NCBI GenBank assembly: GCA_022376465.1
Contig: JACDTU010000002.1
Coordinates: 186,001 to 250,000, forward strand
DNA from: Cubamyces lactineus
Taxonomy: Eukaryota > Basidiomycota > Agaricomycetes > Polyporales > Polyporaceae
Direction: 5' to 3'
Length of the DNA: 64,000 bases
The notes under the pieces are model-generated. The model was given only the letters and a program-made list of their open reading frames with translations. It was not told the origin of the DNA and did not search any database. Below, in pieces: positions 10,174 through 20,040 of this stretch. Position 1 is the stretch's first letter. Each line of letters opens with the position of its first letter. The position numbers were made by a program, and so were the translations under genes.

Positions 10174-10616
10174 TCTACAGCAGCAGCTGACTATGCGTCT
10201 TACATACGTCTTACATTTACATACGTCTTACATACGTCTTACATGCGTCTTACATGTGTCTTAAATCGTCTTTAATTGTCTTACATGCGTCTTACATGCG
10301 TCTTACTATGCGTCTTATAATGCGTCTTACATTGTCTTACAATGCATCTTACATTGTCTTACGATGTGTCCTACGATGCGTCTTACAACGTGTCTTAATG
10401 TGTCGATCTATCAGTATCAACGTCTTACCATGTCTTACCGTGCGTCTTATGGGCTCGCCCAGTCTGAAACCGGTCAGACTCTGTAAGACTGTGTCTTGGG
10501 TATTTCATTGTTTGGGCGGCACCAACATCGCTAGTCGACCCATGGTCGTTCTGAGGCAGTGAGAAGCTAGAATTAACGTGAACGACTACTACGGGGTGAC
10601 ATCAAGGGCAGGTACG
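10174..10616 (+). repeat. dense (G/A)CGTCTTACAT repeats, right of palindrome
   Basis: From about 10194 to 10450 the octamer CGTCTTAC and near variants (TGTCTTAC, CATCTTAC) recur about 25 times, often 10-14 bp apart. The orientation is the same as left of the palindrome. Beyond 10460 the sequence is unremarkable up to the TET-like gene. Confidence 0.7.
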
Positions 10617-12840
10617 CTAAAGTGGGCTGTTCTGCAGCTCTGACCATTTACTCAACATTCCCAGCCCCTCCTCCCAACGTGAGGGGCCCATGCTACTCAG
10701 CTCTTTGGCAGATATACCGGCGTCCTTCGCGGAGCGGAAGCTGCATGCTGCCCACCTAAATATACCGCCCGGCGAGAATTGCGTGAATGAATAGCGGCGT
10801 TCTGCAGGTGCAACGGGGGTGTTGCAGTGCCGGAGAATTGCAGAAGGGATGAGGATGGTAGAACCGGGCAGGAATTCTATTACCATTCATAAGTCGGCGA
10901 GTACTAGATGGCCGCCGTGCCAGGGATCGTAATCACTGAGGGCGGTGATGCTGCACCACCCAAACGGCAAGTTGAGGTGGTCGGTATGCATGCGAGTGAT
11001 GGTGTGGGGGCCCAAGTTGAACGTGGAGCAGCTGAATACGGAGCGTGCGAAGTTGGGTTTGAGCGAGGGGTCGCGCACACAAAGTGACGCAAGGGTTGTG
11101 CTATAGTGGGCATACATGCGCGGGGCGAACAGGCGGACGAGGCCTGCGTGGAGAGCTGGTCAGCTAAGCTCTCCAAGTCGAATGGGTTGTAGGCTTACTG
11201 CTGCCAAAATGAGCAATTTGTCGGACCGGTTTTTGCTGGAGCATGGAATCCAGAACGCCCAAGTTGGCGGGGGTATGCTTGAGGCTGCCGAGGCGCTGCG
11301 ATGAGAAAAGGCGTCAGTATGGCAGCTGTGTGCGCGGCTAGCAACGGGGTGACGTTAGTTACCTTCTGTCCTCCGCCGTACGATATGCCGAGAGATACCG
11401 CGGTGAATTGTCCACGGCGGTGTGTGGTCTGGTTGGCGTTGGCGGAGTAGGCCGCCTTGCACTGGTTGAGTAGGCCGATCATGCTGCTGTTGACCTCTGC
11501 CCAGTTGTCCTGTCGTGGGCGGCCGCCAAGAACAGCGAAGACGTGGTCCTGGTTGTCAAGGATGGGCCTAGGCGATCTATGGTTTGCCGGGCGTCAGTCG
11601 CTTGCAGAACGGTGAGGGCGCGTGCTTACATGCCGTCCCATTCCACTAGAGTATACCCGTTGGTGAGCAGCTCGTCCTTCGTCTTGGGTACGTCGTCCTC
11701 AGGTTTGCTTGGGATGCGCTTGCCGACAAATGCAGTCTTCGCCACCGGCACGTCGGCCATTCGGAGGGAGAGGTCGGTTTCGATAGGTGTCGCGCCCTCC
11801 AGATGCGCGGAGGTATAATCGATGGCCATGGCGACTGAGGCGTCGTCTAGCGATATGGAGGCTTTCAGAGCTTGGGCAGCCTCTCTTCTCTTGCGGGCAA
11901 TGGATTTGAGGGGAGGGGCGGCGGCATCGCCAAAGATCTCCGCTCAGCCTTGAGCGCGGGCATTCTGGCGATGCTGCTTTGATCTGGCCTTGTTGTGAAG
12001 GGTCTTCTTGGACTGGGCCTTGGCCGGCAGTGATTGGGCGGCGGTGAGCATAGGACTGAGTGGCGAGACCGGTGTGAAGAGAGACGGGGCTGTCGACGCA
12101 AGAGGTGATGAGGCCGTCGATGCAGAGAGAGGCGGTGTTGCAGACATGGGGGGTGACGTGACAGTCGGCGCGGGGAGGAGGGCGGTGCTGGGAGAGGGGG
12201 ATGAGGGACGTGCGATACTCACCAGGTGTTCATTGACCTCCAGGTCGACTTCATCGTCCTCGCCCTCCGCACTGCCCTCCGGTTGTGCGGCCCCCTTGTT
12301 CTCTCAAAGAGAAGCCTGTGCGTGGGCGATGAGGTCGAAATCGCCGGGGGCGTGGAGGGGTATCCCCATGGCTTGCTCCCAGGGTGAGAACGCGGCCCCG
12401 GAGCGAGTCTAATGTGTTATGGTGTTAGCTTGAGCTTGTCAGAGTGCCGTCGATACGAGTGTACTTACCTGACGAAAGGAGCCTACGAAGGCCTGGCTTG
12501 CTGAGCAATAAGAGAGGACGGTTCGTTAGCAGCTGCTGATGTGGTAGAGGGTGGAAGAGATGGGTGGCGCTAAAGTCTGCACGCTGCGCAGCTCGGCATA
12601 CGGCCCGTGTCCCAAAGGTCGGGTCCGCAGGGTTATATGCGCGAGCTGCATTAGCGCTGTGACCTGACGCATCCCCAAAGCATGCTTACATTTGGCTCTG
12701 TCCTTGATGTGTTTTTTCATAGTGTGCGGGCGATAGAGTCGTTGGAAAGGTGTGGGCTGGAGAGACGAGCTCACCTTCAAGGCGTACTTATATGTTGGTG
12801 TGGGACATGGGGAATGTTTCAAATGGGCTGGTGCCGGTGA
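10617..12840 (-). pseudogene. TET/JBP-family 2-oxoglutarate/Fe(II) dioxygenase, broken
   Basis: Enzymes of this family oxidise 5-methylcytosine in DNA. Exons read in phase at 12645-12469, 12408-11630, 11576-11363, 11295-11199 and 11143-10617; the first exon (from about 12840) is unclear and has a HTMKKHI finger-like motif. Recognisable blocks are PRPILDNQDHVFAVLGGRP, then the iron-binding HTDHLNLPFGWC (H-x-D), GGHLVLADL, ILIPSAILRHCNTP (distal His) and RRYSFTQF (2OG-binding Arg). Four lesions disable it: TGA at 12304-12306, 11944-11946 and 10887-10889, each one base from CGA, and an apparent 1-base shift near 12490. The last TGA falls between the H-x-D and the distal His, so a truncated product would be inactive. 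It is divergent from the KDZ transposase. Identification is from remembered motifs and context. Confidence 0.8.
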
Positions 12841-13060
12841 AGAGTAGCTGCGCCGTGACGATGCGTTAGCTCGTGTGACGCGACGCGTTTTGGCCTTCGC
12901 CGCCCTTCACCCGGATTTCCAAGCCGCGGCGAGTTACGCGTCCAACTCTCTGACTCTGAACTCCCGCGAGCCCGTCCCCTCCTCTACACTCAGCTACCAG
13001 ATTGCCACTGACCTTGCTCGTGTACTGCAACTAGCTGCTCAATCTTGACGCCTTGCTCTG
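12841..13060. promoter_or_regulatory. shared intergenic region between TET-like gene and transposase
   Basis: About 220 bp separate the divergent 5' ends of the dioxygenase and transposase genes, so any promoter here is likely bidirectional. There is no clear TATA box; the middle is pyrimidine-rich on the plus strand (CTCCTCTACACTC region), common in fungal promoters. Confidence 0.4.
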
Positions 13061-16000
13061 ATGGCTCGAGGTACGCGTGGACGGCGAAAGAAGCCCCCAG
13101 TGGACTACACTCTCACTGCCAACTATGAGCTCTCCCTCGACGATGACCTCTGCTCGCCAGAGAAATGCCACACTGAGTTCGTGTCCGCCGATCAACGCCG
13201 GTTATACCGCGACGTCATCGAATTGCCAAGCTCTGGTCATCTGTCCACGGTCTCGCTTCCCGAGGACGATCTGACGCTGCCTCAACTCGACGACGACGCT
13301 GCTCAGCCGCACTGCGACGATAGTCCATTCTTCACCCCGGAAACTGCCCATGCGCACGAGTACGATGGGCAGGCAGGTCTAGAAGAGCGGGCTGTGCGTT
13401 ATATCAACTCTGTGCGTGCTCACTCGTCATCGCCGCGTTCTCCGTTGTGCTGACTGTGACTTAGGACGAACCCCTCAAGTCGTGGATCCCTCGTAGAGAT
13501 GTATATCTCGACGAGTTGTTGCGCCACGATGGTCGAGGCTCATACACTCGGGCTTTGTGCCCGATGTGTCTGGACGAGGCCCCAGCCGTGATTTGCTGCG
13601 AGGATTGCTCACCTGGACCCCTTCTCTGCCCCGGATGCTGCGTTCGCACCCACATTCGTTGTCCATTTCACCGAGTTCTTGTAAGTTCCTCTTTCAACGC
13701 CGCCTTACCCACTAACTTAACCACGTACTTCAGCGATGGGAGGGTCGGGCGTATCGCAAGACATCTTTGAAAGAGCTTGGGCTAGTCATCCAGCTTGGCC
13801 ATGAGGGCGAGCTTGGCGGATGCTCCAATCCAATCCCTCGCGCCTCCTTCACTGTGGTCGACATCAGCGGCCGCCACACTGTCCCTGTGAACTTCTGTGG
13901 CTGCGACAGGGCGGGCGACGCTGGTGACCACGTCCAACAGCTCCTCCGGTACAAACTCTACCCCGCCACCGACATTGATCCCAATACTGCATTCACATTC
14001 CCTCTCCTCCAACACTACCATATCCAAAGCTTACAGGGCAAGATTTCAATGTACGACTACTATACGTTGGTGGAGCATCTCACGGACAACACCGGAACCG
14101 CAAAATGTAACGACCGCTACAAGGGCTTCATGCGTGTCGTGGCCCAATGGCGACATCTCAAGAGGCTCAAGCGAAGTGGGCATGGACATGATCCATCTGG
14201 AGTGGAGGGCACTGCGCCCGGCGAGCTTGCCGTTTGCTGTCCCACCTGCCCCCGGCCTGATATCAACCTGCCTCCGAATTGGCACTCCGTCACTGACGAT
14301 CTCAAGTGCGTGTCCCCGCCCCATTTGCAGTGCGATGCTTATTCTGTTACAGGTTCCTGTACGTGATGGCGATAGCTATTGACGCCTGCTTCCGTCTGAA
14401 GCGTCGCGCGGTCTCCAGCGAGGAGAAGGACCCGATCCTTGGCTCTGAATGGGGGTACTTCGTTGAAGATACGGAGTTCAAGGCGGTGCTGTCCGAGTAT
14501 AGCGATCAGGAGGAGGTGAGAGCCCGACATTGTAGTCTACGCTGCAGCTTTTACTTACCGCTATTTTCAGATGTTAAATTGCGTGGGCCTGTCCGCGATT
14601 GATCACGCAAATACGAAGTTCTCCAAGGGATATGCAGCAACAGGAATCGGGGCGGTGGTATGTGCTCGGCACGAGTTCTGGTTGGCAAATGGGGCCGGTG
14701 ATTTACAGAAGGGTGAGAGGTGAGTGAATATCGTCGTTGCCAAGTCAGCTATTCTCATGTATGCATAGGTACATCAATATGGATTATGTCTTCATCTCAT
14801 CTATGCGAGAGTGGCTTATTGTCAAGAAAATCGTGAGTTATGACATCGCGTGTCAGTGGTCTCGCCACATCGAGGAGCGGATTGCAATGCTCCCCTCCCA
14901 TCTCCAAATTCCGGTCCCCGAGGGCTCGATTACCTACGTCATACCAAAACTCCACCACCGCAGCCATGAACAAAAGGACCATGCTCAATACTCCCTCAAT
15001 CTGCGCCCGGGCTGTGCACGAACGGACGGCGAGGGAATTGAGCGACGTTGGTGGTGGATCCAGCCCATCGCCAACAGCACGAAGGTGATGGGCCCTGGCA
15101 TGCGTCAGGGCGTTCTGGAGGATCAATGGGGATATTCTAACTGGCGGAAGACTGTTGATCTCGGTGAGCATGGATCTTCTCTGAGTTCTCCCCCCATTAT
15201 TCATAGCCCGATGCTGCTAGTTTGGACGCTCTCATCTCGGCTGAAAGACACCATACACCAGCTTGCGGAGCACAAAACTCTTTTTGACAACCTTACCCAA
15301 ACTTTGGACCGGGCCCGCTGTGCAGAATGGGAGGAGATGGCGCAGGAATGGGAGGTCGATCCTAGCCTGCACGACGACCCCTATTTGATCGCCAACCAAG
15401 GTATGATTGCGCCATGTTGCTGCTCTTAGTCTCTAACGCCCCTCTGCAGGTTTGACCGTCAGCGAGACTGTGCAGGAGCTTTCAAGGGAGGAGCAGAAGG
15501 CTAGCGCAACACCGGGATTTATCGCAGTCCACAATGTCAGCATGCTCGGGTTCATCAATCTCGGTTTGGAGATCGAAACACAACAGTGCGTTATCTCATC
15601 AACCCACTCTGAGGTTGAGCTGACAAAGTACAGGTCCCATATCGCTGACGATGCTCGGTCCGCACCTCCAAGCAAACTAGCTGAACTCCACGAGCGGCGA
15701 ACATCTCTTCGCCGCAAGATACAACGATTCCGTGACCTGCAAGGCGTCTACATGCCCACAGCTCTACCAGTCCTCTCCGAAAATGCAGCATGCCGAACGG
15801 ACGTCGAGGAGGTGGAGAAAATCCGCCTCGGGCTGCCATCCGAGATCAACGAGAGTCGCCGAGCAATCGTCTGCAGTGCAAGGCTGGTGGAGATGGAGGC
15901 TCGCCTTCGAGAGGCTCAGTGTAGGGACACTCTGCAAGATCTTCGGAACAAGCTGCACACGATCCGCCAACTTTACAACTACAAACGCCTCAATGTCCGT

Positions 16001-16720
16001 AATCAAGGCCCGAATACCAGGGCGCGGGCTAGCATCTCTCATCAGGATGTCCGGAAGGAGCGGGCGGTGCAGAGATATCGCCGCGCGCATCAGGCAAAGC
16101 TTGCCCTCTCTGGTGCTGGGGATTGGGAGCATGAGCTGCGAGTTTTGAAGGACCACCATATCCGCGGCATCGAGGACGACGACCCACGCACCGTGGCCAA
16201 ACGGAAACGCAAGCGAGGCGACGATCCTGGCCCTGCAGAGGGTCACCGCAGGATTTCTTGGATCTGGCGTGCTGCTGACCAGGACGGCTCAGCCGGTATG
16301 ATCGACAGTCTCCGCGTTGAGTGGCTCAAGGCCCGTGCTCGCAAGATGCATTTGCAAGAAGAGGTCTCCTTACTCCCAGAGGAGATGCGTCGCGTTCTGG
16401 CGACCTACTCATACGAGCAACGAAGGTGGACCGCTCGAATCGCAGCAAGGCCGTCTGCAAGCTCCGCTCTTCGTGAGGGGCTGGTTTCGTATGCTGTCAA
16501 GCAGGCTGCCATTCGCTCTGCCATGTCAAACGTATTCCGACGGATCTGCCTGCCCGTGGCATCTGGATCATCACCTACAGTTTGCAGAGACTGGATCCTC
16601 GAGGACTGCGGTGAGGATTCTGCAGAGGTTGCAGCTGAGGAGGAGGGCGACGATTTGAAGGACTTTTTGATACTGTACCATCTGGACGGTGAGGATGTAG
16701 AGCCTCGTTACAAATGCTGA
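13061..16720 (+). CDS. KDZ transposase with N-terminal CxC2-type cysteine cluster
   Basis: Eight exons join in phase: 13061-13411, 13465-13680, 13734-14305, 14353-14515, 14571-14719, 14769-15163, 15221-15400 and 15450-16720, giving 1,098 residues; a further 48-bp intron at 15586-15633 would make 1,082. After an acidic N-terminus comes the cysteine cluster (CPMCLDEAPAVICCEDC, CPGCCVRTHIRC), then TSLKELGLVIQLGH and NFCGCDRA, the hallmarks of CxC2 proteins. The RNase H-fold core has candidate acidic residues in IDACFRLKRR, SYDIACQW and DGEGIERRW. The C-terminal third is helical and basic. No stops or shifts are seen, so the gene may be active. The stop lies 8 bp from the right inverted repeat. 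Confidence 0.88.
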
Positions 16721-16728
16721 ATGTACAC

Positions 16729-16844
16729 ATTCCGCCCGAGAACTTCGGAAATGAGCCAGCGCGTCTGGTGAGAATACCGGGTCTGGTGAGAATTACCGCC
16801 TCTCGGGTAGAGAGCGCTCGGAATATCCTCAGGTATATTCTGAA
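16729..16844 (-). repeat. right terminal inverted repeat of the KDZ element
   Basis: Inverted partner of 1354-1469 (114 of 116 identical). It contains an internal near-repeat, GGTGAGAATACCGGG then GGTGAGAATTACCG, which might serve as a transposase-binding site. The outer tip is GGTATATTCTGAA. Confidence 0.8.
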
Positions 16845-16990
16845 ATGGGTACGATGCCGAGGAGCCGTGCAGAAAAGAATTGAGCCGACCAGAGGTAAAG
16901 GCGCCTTCACTGGTGCTTTATGACACATTATGAACCCAGACGGTTTGTAATGTAACAGTGTCATCAAAGTTTAATGGTTCGTAACAGTTC
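16845..16990. other. junction between KDZ element and Gypsy fragment
   Basis: About 146 bp without a recognisable gene. If the left inverted repeat was cut by the retroelement, the outer part of the full repeat would lie here. Confidence 0.3.
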
Positions 16991-18616
16991 ATGGCTACAG
17001 CAGCTGCTGATGCATCCGCTTCTACCAGGAATGGTTTGGTGACGTCCGGCATCTGTAGCACAGGGGCCGTGGCGAAGCGGGTCTTGAGTTGGTCAAATGC
17101 TTTCTGGCATTCTGCAGACCATTCCCATTTGGCGTTCTTCTTGGTGAGTGCGTTCAGTGGTTGCGCAATTTCGGAGAAGTGGTCAATGAAGCGTCGATAG
17201 AAGTTCGCAAAGCCTAGGAATGATCGGACGTCCTTTACGGTCGTTGGTTCCGGCCAATCAAGAATTCCTTTCAGCTTGACTGGGTCCATCGCAACGCTGT
17301 TTTCCCGAATGATCATTCCCAGGTATTCCACTTCGTCTGCGTCGAAAGTGCACTTTTCGAGCTTGAGGTAAAGATTGTGTTCTCGTAAGCGTTCCAGTAC
17401 TCGGAGTGTTGGTCATCGATGGGTTTCTTCATCTCCCGAGAATATGAGGATGTCGTCCATGTAGATTACCACCCATCCTTCGTCGATCATGTCTTTGAAT
17501 ATTGAGTTCATCATGGCTTGAAAGGCAGCTGGCGAGTTGCGGAGGCCAAAGAACATAACCATCGGCTCGTATAGGCCCGAACTGGTTCGGAATGCGGCTT
17601 TCCATTGATCGCCATCCTTGATTCGTACGTTGTTGTATCCCGATCGTAGGTCCAGCTTCGAAAATATCTTGGCCCCTCGAAGCTTGTCGATTAACTCCGG
17701 GATCAGTGGTAAGGGATATTTGTTCGGGACGGTCCCTTCGTTCAGATAGCGATAGTCTTGGCAGGGTCACAACGACCTGTCCTTCTTCCCTACAAAGAAG
17801 AATGGTGATGACATGGGGGATTTTGAGGTTCTGATGTATCCTTTTCGCAGGTTCTCTCGCACGAATTCTTCTTCGGCTTCCAGTTCTTTGGGTGTTAATT
17901 GATACCGCTTGAAGTCTTTTTGTACAAAGCCTTCCTTCAGTTCGATAGCGAGATCCCATGGCCTGGCCGGTGGAAATCGCTCTGAGGCTTTCTTCTCGAA
18001 GACACTGGCGAATTCTTGGTACGCCGCCGGTAGCATCTCTTCGAATGTCTTCGGCTTCTCCTGCGCCTGTTGCTGCTGTGCCATTGCCATAGCGGGATTG
18101 ACTTTTGCTCGTATCCAGACATTGTTGGCTATTGCAAAGTGTATTCCTGTTGGTGCTTTTCGAATTTGTCCGATGCTGGGTCCTGGTCCTACGCGTACGT
18201 CATCTTCGTGTTGATGTTCACCGGTCAAAGGGTTCCCTGGTCTGGGAGCATCTCTATGCCATTCAACCATGTGTAGATGGGTCGTTTTGTCCATTTTGTC
18301 TCATAGATATGCGATCAAGAGTTCCTGGTCGTCAGGTTCTTCCTCTGGCTTGATGTCCGATGTGGTAACTCGTCCGATGTCTTCATATAGGGGTTCCTCG
18401 TCTTCATCTCCTTCTGATTCCGTTTCGCTCGCTGGGCCTTCTTCTTTCACTACTTCTCTGAGTCGTCCTGTGAATGGATTTTGATCTGGGAACCACATCT
18501 CTCTGAGATGTTCGACGACCGTCTTGACTACCTTGTCAGGGTCGATGTCCAGTGTTCCTGCTGTGAAGTCAATATTTGCATTGACTCGTTGATGCGCATG
18601 TTGCCTGTCTAGGCTC
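16991..18616 (-). pseudogene. Ty3/Gypsy pol fragment (protease-RT junction to RNase H)
   Basis: One minus-strand frame runs from about 18616 to 16991 and then into unrelated sequence. It shows [56 protein letters not shown], the catalytic [12 protein letters not shown], and [26 protein letters not shown], the usual order of a Ty3 reverse transcriptase with the start of RNase H. Three stops at 18301-18303, 17767-17769 and 17413-17415 are all TGA where family members usually have Arg or a similar residue, so CGA-to-TGA change is likely. Gag, integrase and LTRs are missing. It is a dead fragment. Confidence 0.85.
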
Positions 18617-20040
18617 AGAAGAACAAACTCGCACCTTCGCTAACTGCGCTCTCCAGCTGCCTCTTGTGCTAGCGGCCCTCGCGCGAAGGCTCTCCCTCTA
18701 ATGTACTGTCTGGCGAAGCCCCTGCTGCCTCTCATGCGACTCTGCAACTCCCCTCAGTGACTTCCCCTTTGCATCTCTCTTCCATCCTGGTCTGGTGCAT
18801 CGCGCGAACACATCCTATTCCCTTGCGAGCACACTACTCCTCCTGCAAAGACACTGCTCCTCCTGCGAAGCCACCACCTCTCCCGCGAACACTCTGCATC
18901 ACTTGCGAGCTGCCTACCCTCCTTGACAGGCTATAGCAAGCCAGCAAAAGTCAGCAAAGATGGCGCTACATCATTTGCGAGCCACCCTCAAGCCAACAGG
19001 GATGTGCTAGAGAGTGGCACACTTGCTAGTCTCGCGGTGCACTCGGTGCACTCATGCGGTGATGCGCATGGTGCTGGTCCAGACTCAGAGCAGGAGGCTA
19101 TCGCTGCGGAGTCTCCCCTCCTTTCCGCGGCGGTCTCATCTACACCTTTGCCAGTTGTGACCTCGCGCAACTCTTCGCACGTCCGCAGGACCCTTTGCGC
19201 ATACCTGGAGCACTTGCACCTGCACGCTTGGACCCCTGTGGGTCTCCGCTCCGCTCCCCTCGCCCTCGCGGACATGTTGTGCCCAGCTACGGACCGTATT
19301 GGCCGACAGAAACGATGCAGAATGGCGCCATATGGTGCGAGAGGTAGAGCAGAGCCTATAGGAGGCTGCGGAGAGGCCGCGCAGCGAGCCGGCCTCGCGA
19401 CGAGGCCACGCGGCCTTGCCAAGACCTGATGGACTGTAGCACAGGATCCCCTCTGTAAAGTACACGCCCCTAGGGCCAGACAAGATGGACTCCCTTCCCC
19501 CCATACCCTTAGGGTCTCTTACTTGTGATATTTACGACCTTGCGAAATCTGCGAACTGCGAACTGCGAAACTGCGAACTGCGAACTGCGAACTCTTGCGA
19601 ACTGCGAACTGCAAACTCTTGCGAACTGCGAACTGCGAACTCTTGCGACGACCTTGCGAAGATCTGCGAAACCACTTAGCTGCGAAATGGCGCGAACCCA
19701 CGAGGGCAGACTCCGCGAAAAGTTTGTGAAACCGCGTGTTGCGAAAATCTGCGAAACTCCGCGACATTTGCGAAATCGACAGCCTGCGCTCCTCTGCCCT
19801 TGTCCCCTTCCCCCTCTCTCCTTCCCAGTGTATCTGCGAACCCTTTCCCTGCGCTCTCGCCAGCGTCGCATCCCTCGCAAAGGCCAGCCAACCCTCTCTA
19901 CCCTCTCCCTTTGGTCCTAGGCTTCGCTACGGTTCGCGCCAGACACAGGGCACCCGACTCCAACCTCCCCTCTCCTTCGCATCCTTTCCCCTCTCCCCTG
20001 CCAGCAGGCCTCAACCTACAAAGGCTCTCGGCCTGAGTAG
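18617..20040 (+). repeat. zone of dispersed TGCGA/GCGAA words
   Basis: Short words such as CTTGCGAG, CTGCGAAG, GCGCGAAC and CTCGCGAC recur throughout, mixed with pyrimidine-rich filler, and merge into the tandem GCGAACT array at 19546-19680. Open frames here follow the repeat pattern in several frames and are not convincing genes. The zone looks like an expanded and decayed short satellite. Confidence 0.6.
19546..19680 (+). repeat. tandem GCGAACT heptamer array with CTCTT interruptions
   Basis: The 7-bp unit TGCGAAC repeats in groups of two to five, separated by CTCT, giving a higher-order unit of about 25 bp. The array then decays into AGATCTGCGAAACC-like variants further right. Confidence 0.85.

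Larger units (their letters stand above)
1354..16844. mobile_element. 15.5-kb KDZ-type DNA transposon with TET/JBP and other cargo
   Basis: The borders are 116-bp inverted repeats that differ at two positions. The KDZ transposase stop codon lies 8 bp inside the right repeat, which ties the repeats to the transposase. Between them lie six gene-like units in mixed orientation and a 2.8-kb palindrome. KDZ (Kyakuja-Dileera-Zisupton) elements with TET/JBP cargo are known from agaricomycetes; that this whole set moves as one unit is my inference from the repeats. I see no matching target duplication: left of 1354 is the retroelement LTR, right of 16844 is ATGGGTAC. If the retroelement landed inside the left repeat, the true ends lie further out. 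Confidence 0.7.

Noticed and set aside
10254..10562. 102-codon frame in the CGTCTTAC repeats
   Set aside because: It is a repeat-derived Arg/Leu pattern; the start is not convincing.
16845..16852. ATGGGTAC as a target duplication of the KDZ element
   Set aside because: No match exists left of 1354, where an LTR sits; the duplication cannot be tested in this window.
19485..19920. Overlapping frames in the GCGAACT array, and a CRISPR-like look
   Set aside because: The unit is a 7-bp tandem repeat without spacers, in a eukaryote; frames only mirror the repeat.
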